Shown piece by piece: positions 1 to 6,412 of a stretch of 11,355 bases of DNA (position 1 is the stretch's first letter; the number at the start of each line of letters is the position of its first letter). The position numbers were made by a program, and so were the translations under genes. The stretch covers positions 1-11,355 of the forward strand of contig CAKTXZ010000031.1 of the NCBI GenBank assembly GCA_934632155.1, written 5' to 3'. The notes beneath the pieces are model-generated. The model did no database searches. It worked only from the letters and a program-made list of their open reading frames with translations, and was not told the origin of the DNA. The DNA comes from an uncultured Clostridia bacterium. GTDB taxonomy: Bacteria > Bacillota > Clostridia > Christensenellales > Aristaeellaceae.

Positions 1-3
1 AGC

Positions 4-21
4 GCCGCTCATCCGAGCGGC
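4..21 (-). terminator. Perfect hairpin at left edge, possible operon terminator
   Basis: A 7-bp perfect inverted repeat (GCCGCTC / GAGCGGC) has a 4-base loop. It lies downstream of the ABC exporter in the direction of the operon. On the minus strand the bases that would carry a U-run fall outside the window, so terminator function cannot be judged. It overlaps the end of the small candidate ORF at 9-122. Confidence 0.3.
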
Positions 22-122
22 AAGGATTTACGATGTATGAGCTTCGGTACATGCTCGGAAAACAGAATATGTGATAACCCCCGCATTACGATGGACTTCA
101 TCATCTTCTGTGAAGTGAGCAT
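9..122 (-). CDS. Candidate 37-residue small ORF downstream of the exporter
   Basis: An ATG at 120-122 opens a 37-codon frame that ends in TGA at 9-11. A purine-rich GGGAGAG lies 6 bases upstream of the ATG, and the frame begins about 37 bases after the exporter stop. The peptide is basic (begins MLTSQKMMKS) and has no Cys, no signal peptide and no similarity I recognise. Its last codons sit inside a perfect hairpin, and the region also holds overlapping short inverted repeats, which suggests a non-coding tail. It may therefore be chance. It is listed because the ribosome binding site is reasonable and the position continues the operon. Confidence 0.22.
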   Translation of the reverse strand: MLTSQKMMKSIVMRGLSHILFSEHVPKLIHRKSLPLG

Positions 123-159
123 ACCGTTCTCTCCCTTGCTTCTCCCTCTTGCTACTCAA

Positions 160-1896
160 CTATTCCACCCCGACCATGCTGGCCAGATACCCGTTGGCTT
201 TGGCCAGCAGGTCGCAGATGGTTCCTTCCTCGACGATTCGCCCGTTTTCCAGCACGGCGGCGCGATCCGCCATGCGAACGGTGGCCAGCCGGTGGGCGAT
301 GAGCACCACGGCGGCGCTGCCGCTCATCTGCCGAATCACCTTGCGGAAGGCCATTTCGCTCTCGTAATCCAGCGCGCTTGTCGCCTCGTCCAGAATGATC
401 AGGCTGGGCCTGCCCAGCAGCACCCGCGCCAGCACGATGCGCTGACGTTCGCCGCCGGACAGCCGCACGCCCCGGTCGCCCAGCGCTGTGTCCAGCCCCT
501 CCGGCAGCTTCGATACGAACTCCCACGCCATCGCCGCCTTCAGCGCAGCAATCAGCGCCTCGTCGCTCGCGCCGGGATGGAACCGTGTCAGGTTTTCGCG
601 GACGGAGGCGTTCAGGATCAGTGGATCCTGCGGCACATACCCCGCCTGTCTCCGCCACGCGCGGAGATTGCCCTCCGTGAGCGCTTCGCTGTCCACGGTA
701 ATCTTCCCCGACTGCGGCAGCAGAAAGCCCAGCAGCAGATTCACCGCCGTGGTCTTGCCCGCGCCGTTGCGACCCAGCAACGCCAGCGTCTCGCCCCGGC
801 GCAGGGTCAGGTTCATATTCCGCAGCGTCGCGTCGTCCGAATCGCGGTAGGAAAAGCGCACGCTCTCGAACGCCGCCTCCCGCCAATGGGAAAAGTCCGC
901 GCCTTCCTCCGCTGCTTCGCCCGTCTCCGGGCGCATCTCGGACAGCGCTTCGGTCAGCTTTTCATAGGCAGGCACGCAGCTGTTGATGAACTGCATCCGC
1001 CCCTGAAAGCCTGAAAAAAGCGGCCACAGCCGCGCGAACACATATACCAGCACTACCAGCCGGTCGGTCTCCACCCTCATTCCCAGCGTACACACCAGAT
1101 ACACCGCCGCGATCAGCAGCGCCGCCGCCACGGAGTAGACCACGCCGGGCGTGGCACTCAGGCGCACGTAGCGCATCCGCGCATCCACAAAGGAGCGGTT
1201 GATTCTGCTGAAGGTCTCCGCGTGCTTCCTTTCCACACCGTAGGCGCGAACCTCCTTGACGCTGGACAGCTGGTTCTGCAGCTCGGCGTAGAACTCCCGG
1301 CTGATGCGGATCATCTCGTCCCCATAGTCCCGGGATTTTTTGCGCAGGGGCTTGAACACCGCCAGCATACACGCCCCCAGCAGACACACCAAAAGCGTCA
1401 CCGGCGCGCTCATCCAAAGCGCAATTCCCAGCTGAATGCCCGCAGACACAAGGCTTGCCAGCAGGTGAATCACCTCGCTGATGCCCGCGCTAACCTGCCC
1501 ACACTGGGACGTGAACAGGCTAATCGTGTCCGTATCCTTGCGGGCGGTCAGGCTCTCCCAGCTCGCGCCGGAAACAGCCGCGTACAGCTCGTCCCGCAGG
1601 CGCAGGCTGGTATTCTCGATGAACTCGCTCTCCCGAATGGATAGCCCCCGCGACAGCAGCGCCTTCACCGTCACCAGCGCCACATACGCCGCCAGCAGCG
1701 CGGCCACGCGCAGGGGATAGGGGAGTGCAGTGAACCATCCCGGCAGGGGGCTGTCGCCGATTTGCAGCATATTCAAAAGCGGAACGAGCATGACGATGCC
1801 GATTCCACTCAAAAGAGATATGCCGATGCTCCAGCCCAGAATGGTCAGAAATCCCCTGCGGTCGCTTCGCCAGATTTCCCGCAGCAGCGGCTTCAT
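160..1896 (-). CDS. MsbA-type ABC exporter (fused TM and ATPase), likely exports the RiPP
   Basis: This is a 578-residue half-transporter with an N-terminal membrane domain (about residues 15-300, hydrophobic segments near 17-42, 64-80, 143-180 and 250-295). The C-terminal ATPase has Walker A GRNGAGKT (375-382), Q-loop Q423, signature LSGGE (479-483), Walker B ending in DE (503-504) and H-loop H535. All catalytic elements are intact, so it should work as a homodimer driving ATP-dependent export. It lacks an N-terminal C39 peptidase domain, so leader removal must come from another enzyme; the S26-type peptidase in the operon is the obvious candidate. The start ATG lies 6 bases after the stop of the kinase-PqqD gene, with GGAGGA about 12 bases upstream of it. 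The family also exports lipids and drugs. Peptide export is inferred from its place next to the precursor and maturase. Confidence 0.93.
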   Translation of the reverse strand: MKPLLREIWRSDRRGFLTILGWSIGISLLSGIGIVMLVPLLNMLQIGDSPLPGWFTALPYPLRVAALLAAYVALVTVKALLSRGLSIRESEFIENTSLRLRDELYAAVSGASWESLTARKDTDTISLFTSQCGQVSAGISEVIHLLASLVSAGIQLGIALWMSAPVTLLVCLLGACMLAVFKPLRKKSRDYGDEMIRISREFYAELQNQLSSVKEVRAYGVERKHAETFSRINRSFVDARMRYVRLSATPGVVYSVAAALLIAAVYLVCTLGMRVETDRLVVLVYVFARLWPLFSGFQGRMQFINSCVPAYEKLTEALSEMRPETGEAAEEGADFSHWREAAFESVRFSYRDSDDATLRNMNLTLRRGETLALLGRNGAGKTTAVNLLLGFLLPQSGKITVDSEALTEGNLRAWRRQAGYVPQDPLILNASVRENLTRFHPGASDEALIAALKAAMAWEFVSKLPEGLDTALGDRGVRLSGGERQRIVLARVLLGRPSLIILDEATSALDYESEMAFRKVIRQMSGSAAVVLIAHRLATVRMADRAAVLENGRIVEEGTICDLLAKANGYLASMVGVE

Positions 1897-1902
1897 CCGC
1901 CG

Positions 1903-3045
1903 TCAGTCCTCCAACAGATTCATCTCGCGGAACTGGGCGAGCAGCGCGTCCAGGTCTGCGGAGGCGGTAGCCTCGTCCACCTCAAATTCCGCCAGCACCA
2001 ATGCCAGTAAATCTTCGCGGGAAACAGGCCGCTTGAGCTGCTCGAAAACGAACGCAGCCACGTCGCTGAGCACCACCGCGCCCTCGAATTTTGCGATATT
2101 TTCGCCCGTGGGCATGACGATGAACTCATCTGCCACGTTGCGCAGCGTGAAACCCTCCCTGATTTTCATTTCGGGCAATTCCTCCTGTATTTCCTCGGGG
2201 CGCTCAAAAAGCGTCCGATGCGTTTCCAGCGCAGCCTCCTTGCTCGGATCGGCAAACATCCGATATACGGGCGTACTGCGGCACAGGCGACGCACGTTCG
2301 CCATGGCCAGCGCCGCCGTATCCGCGTCCCACATTGGGATGAAGCACTGTCGAATCAGTGCGCGGTAGGCCTGCTCGGCGGACAGACGGCGCAGGCGCGT
2401 AAACGGCGCGCGGCGCACCTCCAGAATGGCATGAAGCGGGCGCTCCACGTTGCGGAAAATCTGCTCCTTGCCGTCCCACGGCACGCCGCAGGCGACGCTT
2501 CCGTTTTCCTCCAGACGAACGGCGGGGCGGTCGCCGCTGATGAATTCCGCGCCCAGCGCTTCCACCCAAACCTTCGCCCGGGTGGACTTGCCGATCCCGG
2601 AATCTCCCGTAAAGCACACGGCGCGCCCGCCCTCCTCTACGCACGCGGCGTGAAGGGAGACGATGGATTCATGGATGAATCGGCACTCGATGGGGATGCG
2701 GAGGAACTCGCCGTTTTTCTCGCTGTCTGAATCATAAATGGTGATCAGCCTGTAGTCAGATGTTGCGGTTATACACGGTAAGCTGTTCTGCGAGGGGGGC
2801 GCAAAGCCAACGCAGCCGTCCGCAATCCTGACTGCGCGAAACCCGGGGGTATTTGCAAGCGTCCGTCCGGCGGTTATTGCGCGATTCAGCTTTTTTTCAA
2901 TGTGAACAGAAGCCGTCAAATCCTCGAAGGGCGTCTGAAACGTCGTCCATTCAGGCAGGATTATTTCTGTTTTCACGGAAATTCCGCAAAGCCGCAACCG
3001 CGCCCATGTTGCATGGTTGGGTGGCAAATGTTTACTTGACGACAT
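1903..3045 (-). CDS. HPr-kinase-like P-loop protein fused to a C-terminal PqqD-like RRE domain
   Basis: This is a 380-residue protein. An N-terminal region (about 1-130) contains RLCGISV near residue 18, a common opening of HPrK-related proteins. A kinase-like core follows: LHAACV at 131-136, P-loop GDSGIGKST at 147-155 (Lys153), and a Walker-B/second-acidic-motif region ISGDRPAVR with Asp172. Residues about 293-380 (FTLRNVADEFIVMP onward, then LSDVAAFVFEQL and a D-x-DALLAQF helix) match the PqqD winged fold that binds RiPP leader peptides. HPrK-like enzymes phosphorylate Ser (HPr; the C-terminal residue of some lasso peptides). The fusion suggests that the leader is bound by PqqD and that a Ser or Thr of the peptide is phosphorylated; this is inference. 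The start ATG lies 14 bases after the precursor stop and has no clear Shine-Dalgarno, so translation is probably coupled and lower than that of the precursor. An alternative reading is an ATP-binding scaffold without kinase activity. Confidence 0.85.
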   Translation of the reverse strand: MSSSKHLPPNHATWARLRLCGISVKTEIILPEWTTFQTPFEDLTASVHIEKKLNRAITAGRTLANTPGFRAVRIADGCVGFAPPSQNSLPCITATSDYRLITIYDSDSEKNGEFLRIPIECRFIHESIVSLHAACVEEGGRAVCFTGDSGIGKSTRAKVWVEALGAEFISGDRPAVRLEENGSVACGVPWDGKEQIFRNVERPLHAILEVRRAPFTRLRRLSAEQAYRALIRQCFIPMWDADTAALAMANVRRLCRSTPVYRMFADPSKEAALETHRTLFERPEEIQEELPEMKIREGFTLRNVADEFIVMPTGENIAKFEGAVVLSDVAAFVFEQLKRPVSREDLLALVLAEFEVDEATASADLDALLAQFREMNLLED

Positions 3046-3059
3046 GCTTTAGGAATTCA

Positions 3060-3251
3060 TCACTCTCTCTCTACTATCCATCCGCATTCCGGGACGGAAG
3101 CGAGACTAACACCTCTGCTTTGATAGGTTTCATGGCAAAATCGCCCTTCATAATAGCTGCCCCAAAAGCAGGGTTGACTGGAATTCGCGACCACCTTTTC
3201 ATAGTTAAATGTGACTTTTTTTGCGGTCGGGGTGGTATACTGTTTCTTCAT
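3060..3251 (-). CDS. RiPP precursor peptide, 63 residues with three cysteines
   Basis: This small ORF sits between the radical SAM enzyme (1-base gap) and the kinase-PqqD gene. The start is set by a strong GGAGGAG 4 bases before ATG 3249-3251; an in-frame upstream extension to 3362 lies inside the radical SAM gene and is ignored. The N-terminal part (1-24, MKKQYTTPTAKKVTFNYEKV and following) is Lys/Thr/aromatic-rich and looks like a leader with a Y-x2-P...F-x-Y pattern. The remainder carries Cys28, Cys39 and Cys56, seven Trp/Tyr/Phe residues, several Ser/Thr and Gly-rich turns, and ends in ERE. There is no secretion signal, consistent with ABC export. A radical SAM/SPASM maturase could form thioether or C-C crosslinks at Cys or aromatic residues, and the adjacent kinase-like protein could phosphorylate Ser/Thr; both are inference. 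I do not recognise a named precursor family. The cleavage site is not evident; residues after VVANS (20-24) would be a plausible core start. Confidence 0.8.
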   Translation of the reverse strand: MKKQYTTPTAKKVTFNYEKVVANSSQPCFWGSYYEGRFCHETYQSRGVSLASVPECGWIVERE

Positions 3252-3252
3252 G

Positions 3253-4389
3253 TTACTCCTCCTTTTTTTTCTTGTCGAGATGAACGAGTCCTTCTTCAAG
3301 CAGTCTCCTCGCCCTTTTACAAAGGGCGGGATTTGCGTGTTCTGCCCATCCATCCGGCGCATGCGCTACTACGCATGGCGTGCATATGGGGCGAAGTTCA
3401 CAGGCCATGCACTCGCCGGGGAAGGAATGGTTTTCCACTGCCGCGCGTACAAGCTTCCATGCAGCGGAAAAGGGGGTGCTGGTTACGTCCGCGCCAACGT
3501 CTGTCAAAGACAGACAGGGATACATGCTGCCATCCCAGCGGATTGAGAAGGAATTCCTGCCAGCTCCGCACGGCAAGCCGCTGATTGGTTTCCTGCCTGT
3601 TGGCTGCTCAGGTATATCCTGAATACAGCAAGGCGTCAGCGGCTGTTTCCGCATTGCCGCATGCTTTTTGTACAGGGCGATGTACTCTTCCAGCGTCAGA
3701 TCCATATCGTCCAGTTCTCTTCCAGTTTCTTGGCGCGGTCGAATCAAACTGCTGTTAACGCCATACTGTATCTTCATGTCATCCAGCAGCGCCAGTATCG
3801 AACTGATATTGTCTTTCATGTGTCGATTCGGCGTAATCGAGACATGCAGCGCAATTTTGCTGGCTTTCACTCTCTTTATGGCGTTGATGACCTGCTGAAA
3901 GCAGCGTTTTCCCGTTACGCTTTCATAGATGTCGTCGTTTGTGGCATAGAGCGAAATTTGAATTTCCTGAGGGGGATGAGCTTCGAAAAATGCCATGCGT
4001 TTCTCATCCAGCAGAAGCCCGTTGCTCTTCAGCGTGATTTCTATGCCCTGACTCTGAAGATACTGGTAAACCGCATCGAAATCTGGATGCATTAACGCTT
4101 CGCCTCCCGTAAGCGTAGCGTACAGCATACCCTCGCGCACGGCCTGCTCCATAATGCGCTGCCATTGCCTGCCCGTAAGCAGCCTATGATTCGTTGTGTG
4201 CAATGCATCTGCTTTTAGATGTACATAACACATCTTACAGTTCAAATTGCACAGAGGCGTCAATTCAAAAGTGCCTTGCAGAGGAATTCCCTTTTCTCTG
4301 GCGATCGTGCGAATATACTTTCCCATCTGATAGGTAATCTCCGCAGCGTCCGCGCCCTGCTTTTCCAGCGCATCCAGGAAGGCAAGCAA
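3253..4389 (-). CDS. Radical SAM/SPASM peptide maturase
   Basis: This protein of about 378 residues carries the canonical CX3CX2C radical SAM motif at Cys47, Cys51 and Cys54, followed by YVHL. It has a C-terminal SPASM domain: a CX12GX4C element in the GLPCGAGRNSF...MYPC segment, then CX2CX5CX2C (CMAC...ICTPC) and a final Cys, which should hold auxiliary Fe-S clusters. SPASM maturases modify RiPP precursors (thioether, C-C or epimer chemistry). The adjacent 63-residue Cys peptide and the PqqD domain in the next gene fit that role. The start is uncertain. The TTG at 4387-4389 used here has no Shine-Dalgarno, while a strong GGAGGTG lies at 4427-4433, some 37 bases upstream and without an ATG/GTG/TTG at proper spacing in this frame. 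ATG 4324-4326 (residue 22) with GGAG 12 bases upstream is an alternative. GC is clearly lower (about 47% in sampled lines) than in flanking capsule genes. Confidence 0.93.
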   Translation of the reverse strand: MLAFLDALEKQGADAAEITYQMGKYIRTIAREKGIPLQGTFELTPLCNLNCKMCYVHLKADALHTTNHRLLTGRQWQRIMEQAVREGMLYATLTGGEALMHPDFDAVYQYLQSQGIEITLKSNGLLLDEKRMAFFEAHPPQEIQISLYATNDDIYESVTGKRCFQQVINAIKRVKASKIALHVSITPNRHMKDNISSILALLDDMKIQYGVNSSLIRPRQETGRELDDMDLTLEEYIALYKKHAAMRKQPLTPCCIQDIPEQPTGRKPISGLPCGAGRNSFSIRWDGSMYPCLSLTDVGADVTSTPFSAAWKLVRAAVENHSFPGECMACELRPICTPCVVAHAPDGWAEHANPALCKRARRLLEEGLVHLDKKKKEE

Positions 4390-4425
4390 GCCGGTGGAAT
4401 TTATGATTCTTTCGCCCGTAAATCT

Positions 4426-4902
4426 TCACCTCCTCCATCCCATCCTTCGCAGGCACCGTCCTGCCAGCGCCCGGCATTGCCACCAGCCGCGCCGCAGGGG
4501 CAGACCTGCCATCCATACGCGCCCAAGCAACCGGGCGGCAGGGTGATCCAGTCGGATCCGCCGTCCGTTCCTTTCCAGCAGTACCGCCAGCCCCAGCACG
4601 GCGGAAACCGGCAGCCAGGGCTCCGGGTTCCAGCAGTGATCGCCCAGTGTCTTCATCTGTTCAGACGACATGCGGAATATGCGATGCGCCACATATCGCC
4701 CGACAGGGTATTCAAAGAGCACCACATCTCCTCGCTGAAGCGGGCGTGTCACTGGGACAAATGTTACCATATCCTTTCCCCGGCGGATCAGCGGGCGCAT
4801 GCTGTCGCCGTCCAGCGGGATGCGCATGGGGAGAACCGTTCCGTTCTGCGCCAGTTCGCGCCACTGGGGGATGGTCAGCAGCCGCGTTTCCGCCGCGTTC
4901 AT
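4426..4902 (-). CDS. S24/S26-family (SipW-like) serine peptidase, probable leader protease
   Basis: This is a 158-residue protein with the S26 box GDSMRP (Ser34 the predicted nucleophile), then VVLFEYPVGRYVAHRI with His73 at the position where SipW/ER-type signal peptidases have His in place of Lys. It then has GDHCWNPEPW (87-96), the conserved GD-N-P element. It should therefore be a Ser/His-type peptidase. No convincing N-terminal transmembrane helix is visible; only a short hydrophobic stretch near 97-110 could contact the membrane, so it may act in the cytosol or peripherally. Its start overlaps the CpsB stop as ATGA (4899-4902), giving translational coupling. Proximity to the radical SAM gene suggests that it removes the RiPP leader, since the ABC exporter lacks a C39 domain. 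It could instead process an unseen secreted protein. The C-terminal part (about 112-158) is Arg/Trp-rich and is not recognised. Confidence 0.85.
   Translation of the reverse strand: MNAAETRLLTIPQWRELAQNGTVLPMRIPLDGDSMRPLIRRGKDMVTFVPVTRPLQRGDVVLFEYPVGRYVAHRIFRMSSEQMKTLGDHCWNPEPWLPVSAVLGLAVLLERNGRRIRLDHPAARLLGRVWMAGLPLRRGWWQCRALAGRCLRRMGWRR
4427..4433 (-). promoter_or_regulatory. Strong ribosome binding site overlapping the S26 peptidase stop, ahead of the radical SAM gene
   Basis: GGAGGTG on the minus strand is part of a longer GGAGGAGGTGAAG at 4424-4436. It overlaps the TGA (4426-4428) of the peptidase. It must serve the radical SAM gene, yet the nearest conventional in-frame start (TTG 4389) is about 37 bases away. 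Either an unusual codon or spacing is used, or a base was lost or gained between here and 4389. Confidence 0.6.
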
Positions 4903-5633
4903 GGGGCGCCCCCTTCCCGCGCCAGCTGCCTCCCGAAGCGAACCAGCCGTCCCGCGTAGCGTATGCCGTACTGCAGGACGAGCTGCTGATACGCTTCCCG
5001 CATCCGCACCGGGCGCAACGCCGTATCGTGGGCGTCGGTGGCGATGGCATCAATGGCGCGCGCGTTGAGCAGCTTCTCCGCAAACCGCCTTTTCCAAAGC
5101 CCTGCGGGGTGCAGTACGGTTTCGCAGTTCATCTGGTAGATCAGCCCGTATTCCTCCCGCGCTTCCATCGCCCTGCGGGGCGAACGCACCAGACACCGAT
5201 ATCGTTCCACATGCGCCAGCACAGGCTGAAATCCGGCGCGGTACAGGCTGTCCGCCGCCTCGCCGATCTGTGAAAGGGCTGCATTGTGATCGAATTCAAT
5301 GAGCACATGGCGGGAATTCCCCAGCGCGGGCAGCTTGCCCGCCGTCAGCAGGTCGGGCACGGAATCGCAGTAGTGAATCTCGCAGCCGGGCAGCACGCGG
5401 AGGCTCCAACCCTGGCCTTCGCAATAAGCGTTGGCTTCGTCCAGCCGCTCCCGGTACAGCGCCAGCTCAAAGGGGCGCGTTTTCGGGTAGGCGTGGGAGG
5501 TGGCAAAGAGCAGCGATATACCGCTTTGCACGTTTTGCGCCAGCAGGGCGCGCATCTGCTCCGGCGTTTTCGGGCCGTCGTCCAACCCCCACAGCACGTG
5601 CTGATGCAGATCAGAAAAGCCTTCCTCTCTCAT
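4899..5633 (-). CDS. cpsB: CpsB/CapC-type tyrosine-protein phosphatase (PHP family)
   Basis: This is a 244-residue metal-dependent PHP phosphatase that removes phosphate from the BY-kinase of capsule systems. Metal ligands and motifs visible are DLHQH (H10, H12), WGLDDGP (D18, D19), ATSH (H47), PGCE (E85), LAHVERY (H141, E143, R144) and the closing ATDAHD (D200, H202). Compared with typical CpsB, PHH is replaced by SH-A, and HPERY by HVERY. All expected metal ligands are present, so the enzyme should be active. Start ATG 5631-5633 overlaps the kinase stop as ATGA. Its own stop overlaps the start of the S26 peptidase in the same way, so it sits at the exact junction of the capsule-control and RiPP halves of the operon. 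Confidence 0.94.
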   Translation of the reverse strand: MREEGFSDLHQHVLWGLDDGPKTPEQMRALLAQNVQSGISLLFATSHAYPKTRPFELALYRERLDEANAYCEGQGWSLRVLPGCEIHYCDSVPDLLTAGKLPALGNSRHVLIEFDHNAALSQIGEAADSLYRAGFQPVLAHVERYRCLVRSPRRAMEAREEYGLIYQMNCETVLHPAGLWKRRFAEKLLNARAIDAIATDAHDTALRPVRMREAYQQLVLQYGIRYAGRLVRFGRQLAREGGAP

Positions 5634-6412
5634 TTACGCTTCGCACTCTTGCCTGCTCTTGCGCTTTTCTCGGCCCTCGTGCTTTTGTCCGGCTGTCTGC
5701 CGGCTTCTCCATAGCGGCGATAATACGCCGAGTAGCGGTCGGAGCGATAATAGTATTTCCGGTTGCGGAAGGATTTGAGATCGACGCCGTTCATCACTGC
5801 GCCAAGCACCTGGCAGCCGGTTTTTGCGATATTGGCGGCGACATCGCCGATATCCTGCCCGCGGCCCTTGTTATAACCCACCACCAGCACCGCGCCGTCG
5901 CAGTGACGGGCGATTTCCACCGCATCCACGATCACGCCCGCAGGCGGGGAGTCCACCAGAATGATATCGAAGCTTTCTTTCAGCAGGCGCATCATCTCGC
6001 CATAGCGGCTGGAGGCCAGCAGCTGCATGGAATTGAGCACGTCGCGCCCGGCGGGAAGGATATACGCCCCGTTCAGGTCGGTCTGGTAAATCGCATCCTC
6101 CAGTTCGCACATACCGGCTAGATATTGCGCAAGGCCGAGGGTTTCTCGCCGCGCATAATTGAAGCGGTAGCGCCGCGCCAGCGTGGAGCAGCGAAGATCG
6201 GCGTCCACCAGCAGCACTCTTTTTCCATAGCCCGCCAGCGTGCGCATCACATTCATGGCGATGCCGGATTTTCCTTCCTGCTCGTACCGGCTGGTAAACA
6301 GGATCGTGCGAATATCCGCGCCACAGTAGGACAGATTGGTGCACAGCGTGTTCATGGCCTCAGTGCAGGCGTAATCCAGCGCTGGAAAACGGGTGATATT
6401 CAGATAGTTCAT
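5630..6412 (-). CDS. cpsD: CpsD/CapB-type bacterial tyrosine (BY) kinase
   Basis: This is a 260-residue cytoplasmic P-loop kinase that pairs with the membrane protein encoded just before it. Walker A is SRYEQEGKS (41-49, Lys48), a departure from the usual S-x-PGEGKS. Walker A' is VLLVDADLR (66-74) and Walker B is IILVDSPP (150-157). A Tyr cluster, Y220, Y221, Y222, Y227, Y230, Y231 and Y234, supplies the autophosphorylation sites and follows a KYYYRSDRYSAYYRRYG pattern. Unusually, about 24 basic, Lys/Arg/Ala/Ser-rich residues (from PDKST to the end, with loose EKSARAGKSAKRK repeats) follow the cluster, which normally ends the protein. Start and stop both overlap neighbours as ATGA. Cycles of phosphorylation and CpsB dephosphorylation normally tune polymer length and export. 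Confidence 0.95.
   Translation of the reverse strand: MNYLNITRFPALDYACTEAMNTLCTNLSYCGADIRTILFTSRYEQEGKSGIAMNVMRTLAGYGKRVLLVDADLRCSTLARRYRFNYARRETLGLAQYLAGMCELEDAIYQTDLNGAYILPAGRDVLNSMQLLASSRYGEMMRLLKESFDIILVDSPPAGVIVDAVEIARHCDGAVLVVGYNKGRGQDIGDVAANIAKTGCQVLGAVMNGVDLKSFRNRKYYYRSDRYSAYYRRYGEAGRQPDKSTRAEKSARAGKSAKRK

Noticed and set aside
37..1014. Rightward 325-codon open frame
   Set aside because: Antisense to the ATPase domain of the ABC exporter, whose motifs are intact; composition is typical of a shadow of a GC-rich gene.
1730..2368. Rightward 212-codon open frame across the exporter/kinase junction
   Set aside because: Lies antisense to two well-supported genes, with Ser/Arg-rich composition and no recognisable motif.
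3252..3362. N-terminal extension of the precursor into the radical SAM gene
   Set aside because: The strong GGAGGAG fixes the ATG at 3249-3251; upstream codons are simply out-of-frame maturase sequence.
2853..3584. Rightward 243-codon open frame over the precursor
   Set aside because: Antisense to the precursor and parts of two recognised genes; no ribosome binding site or domain.
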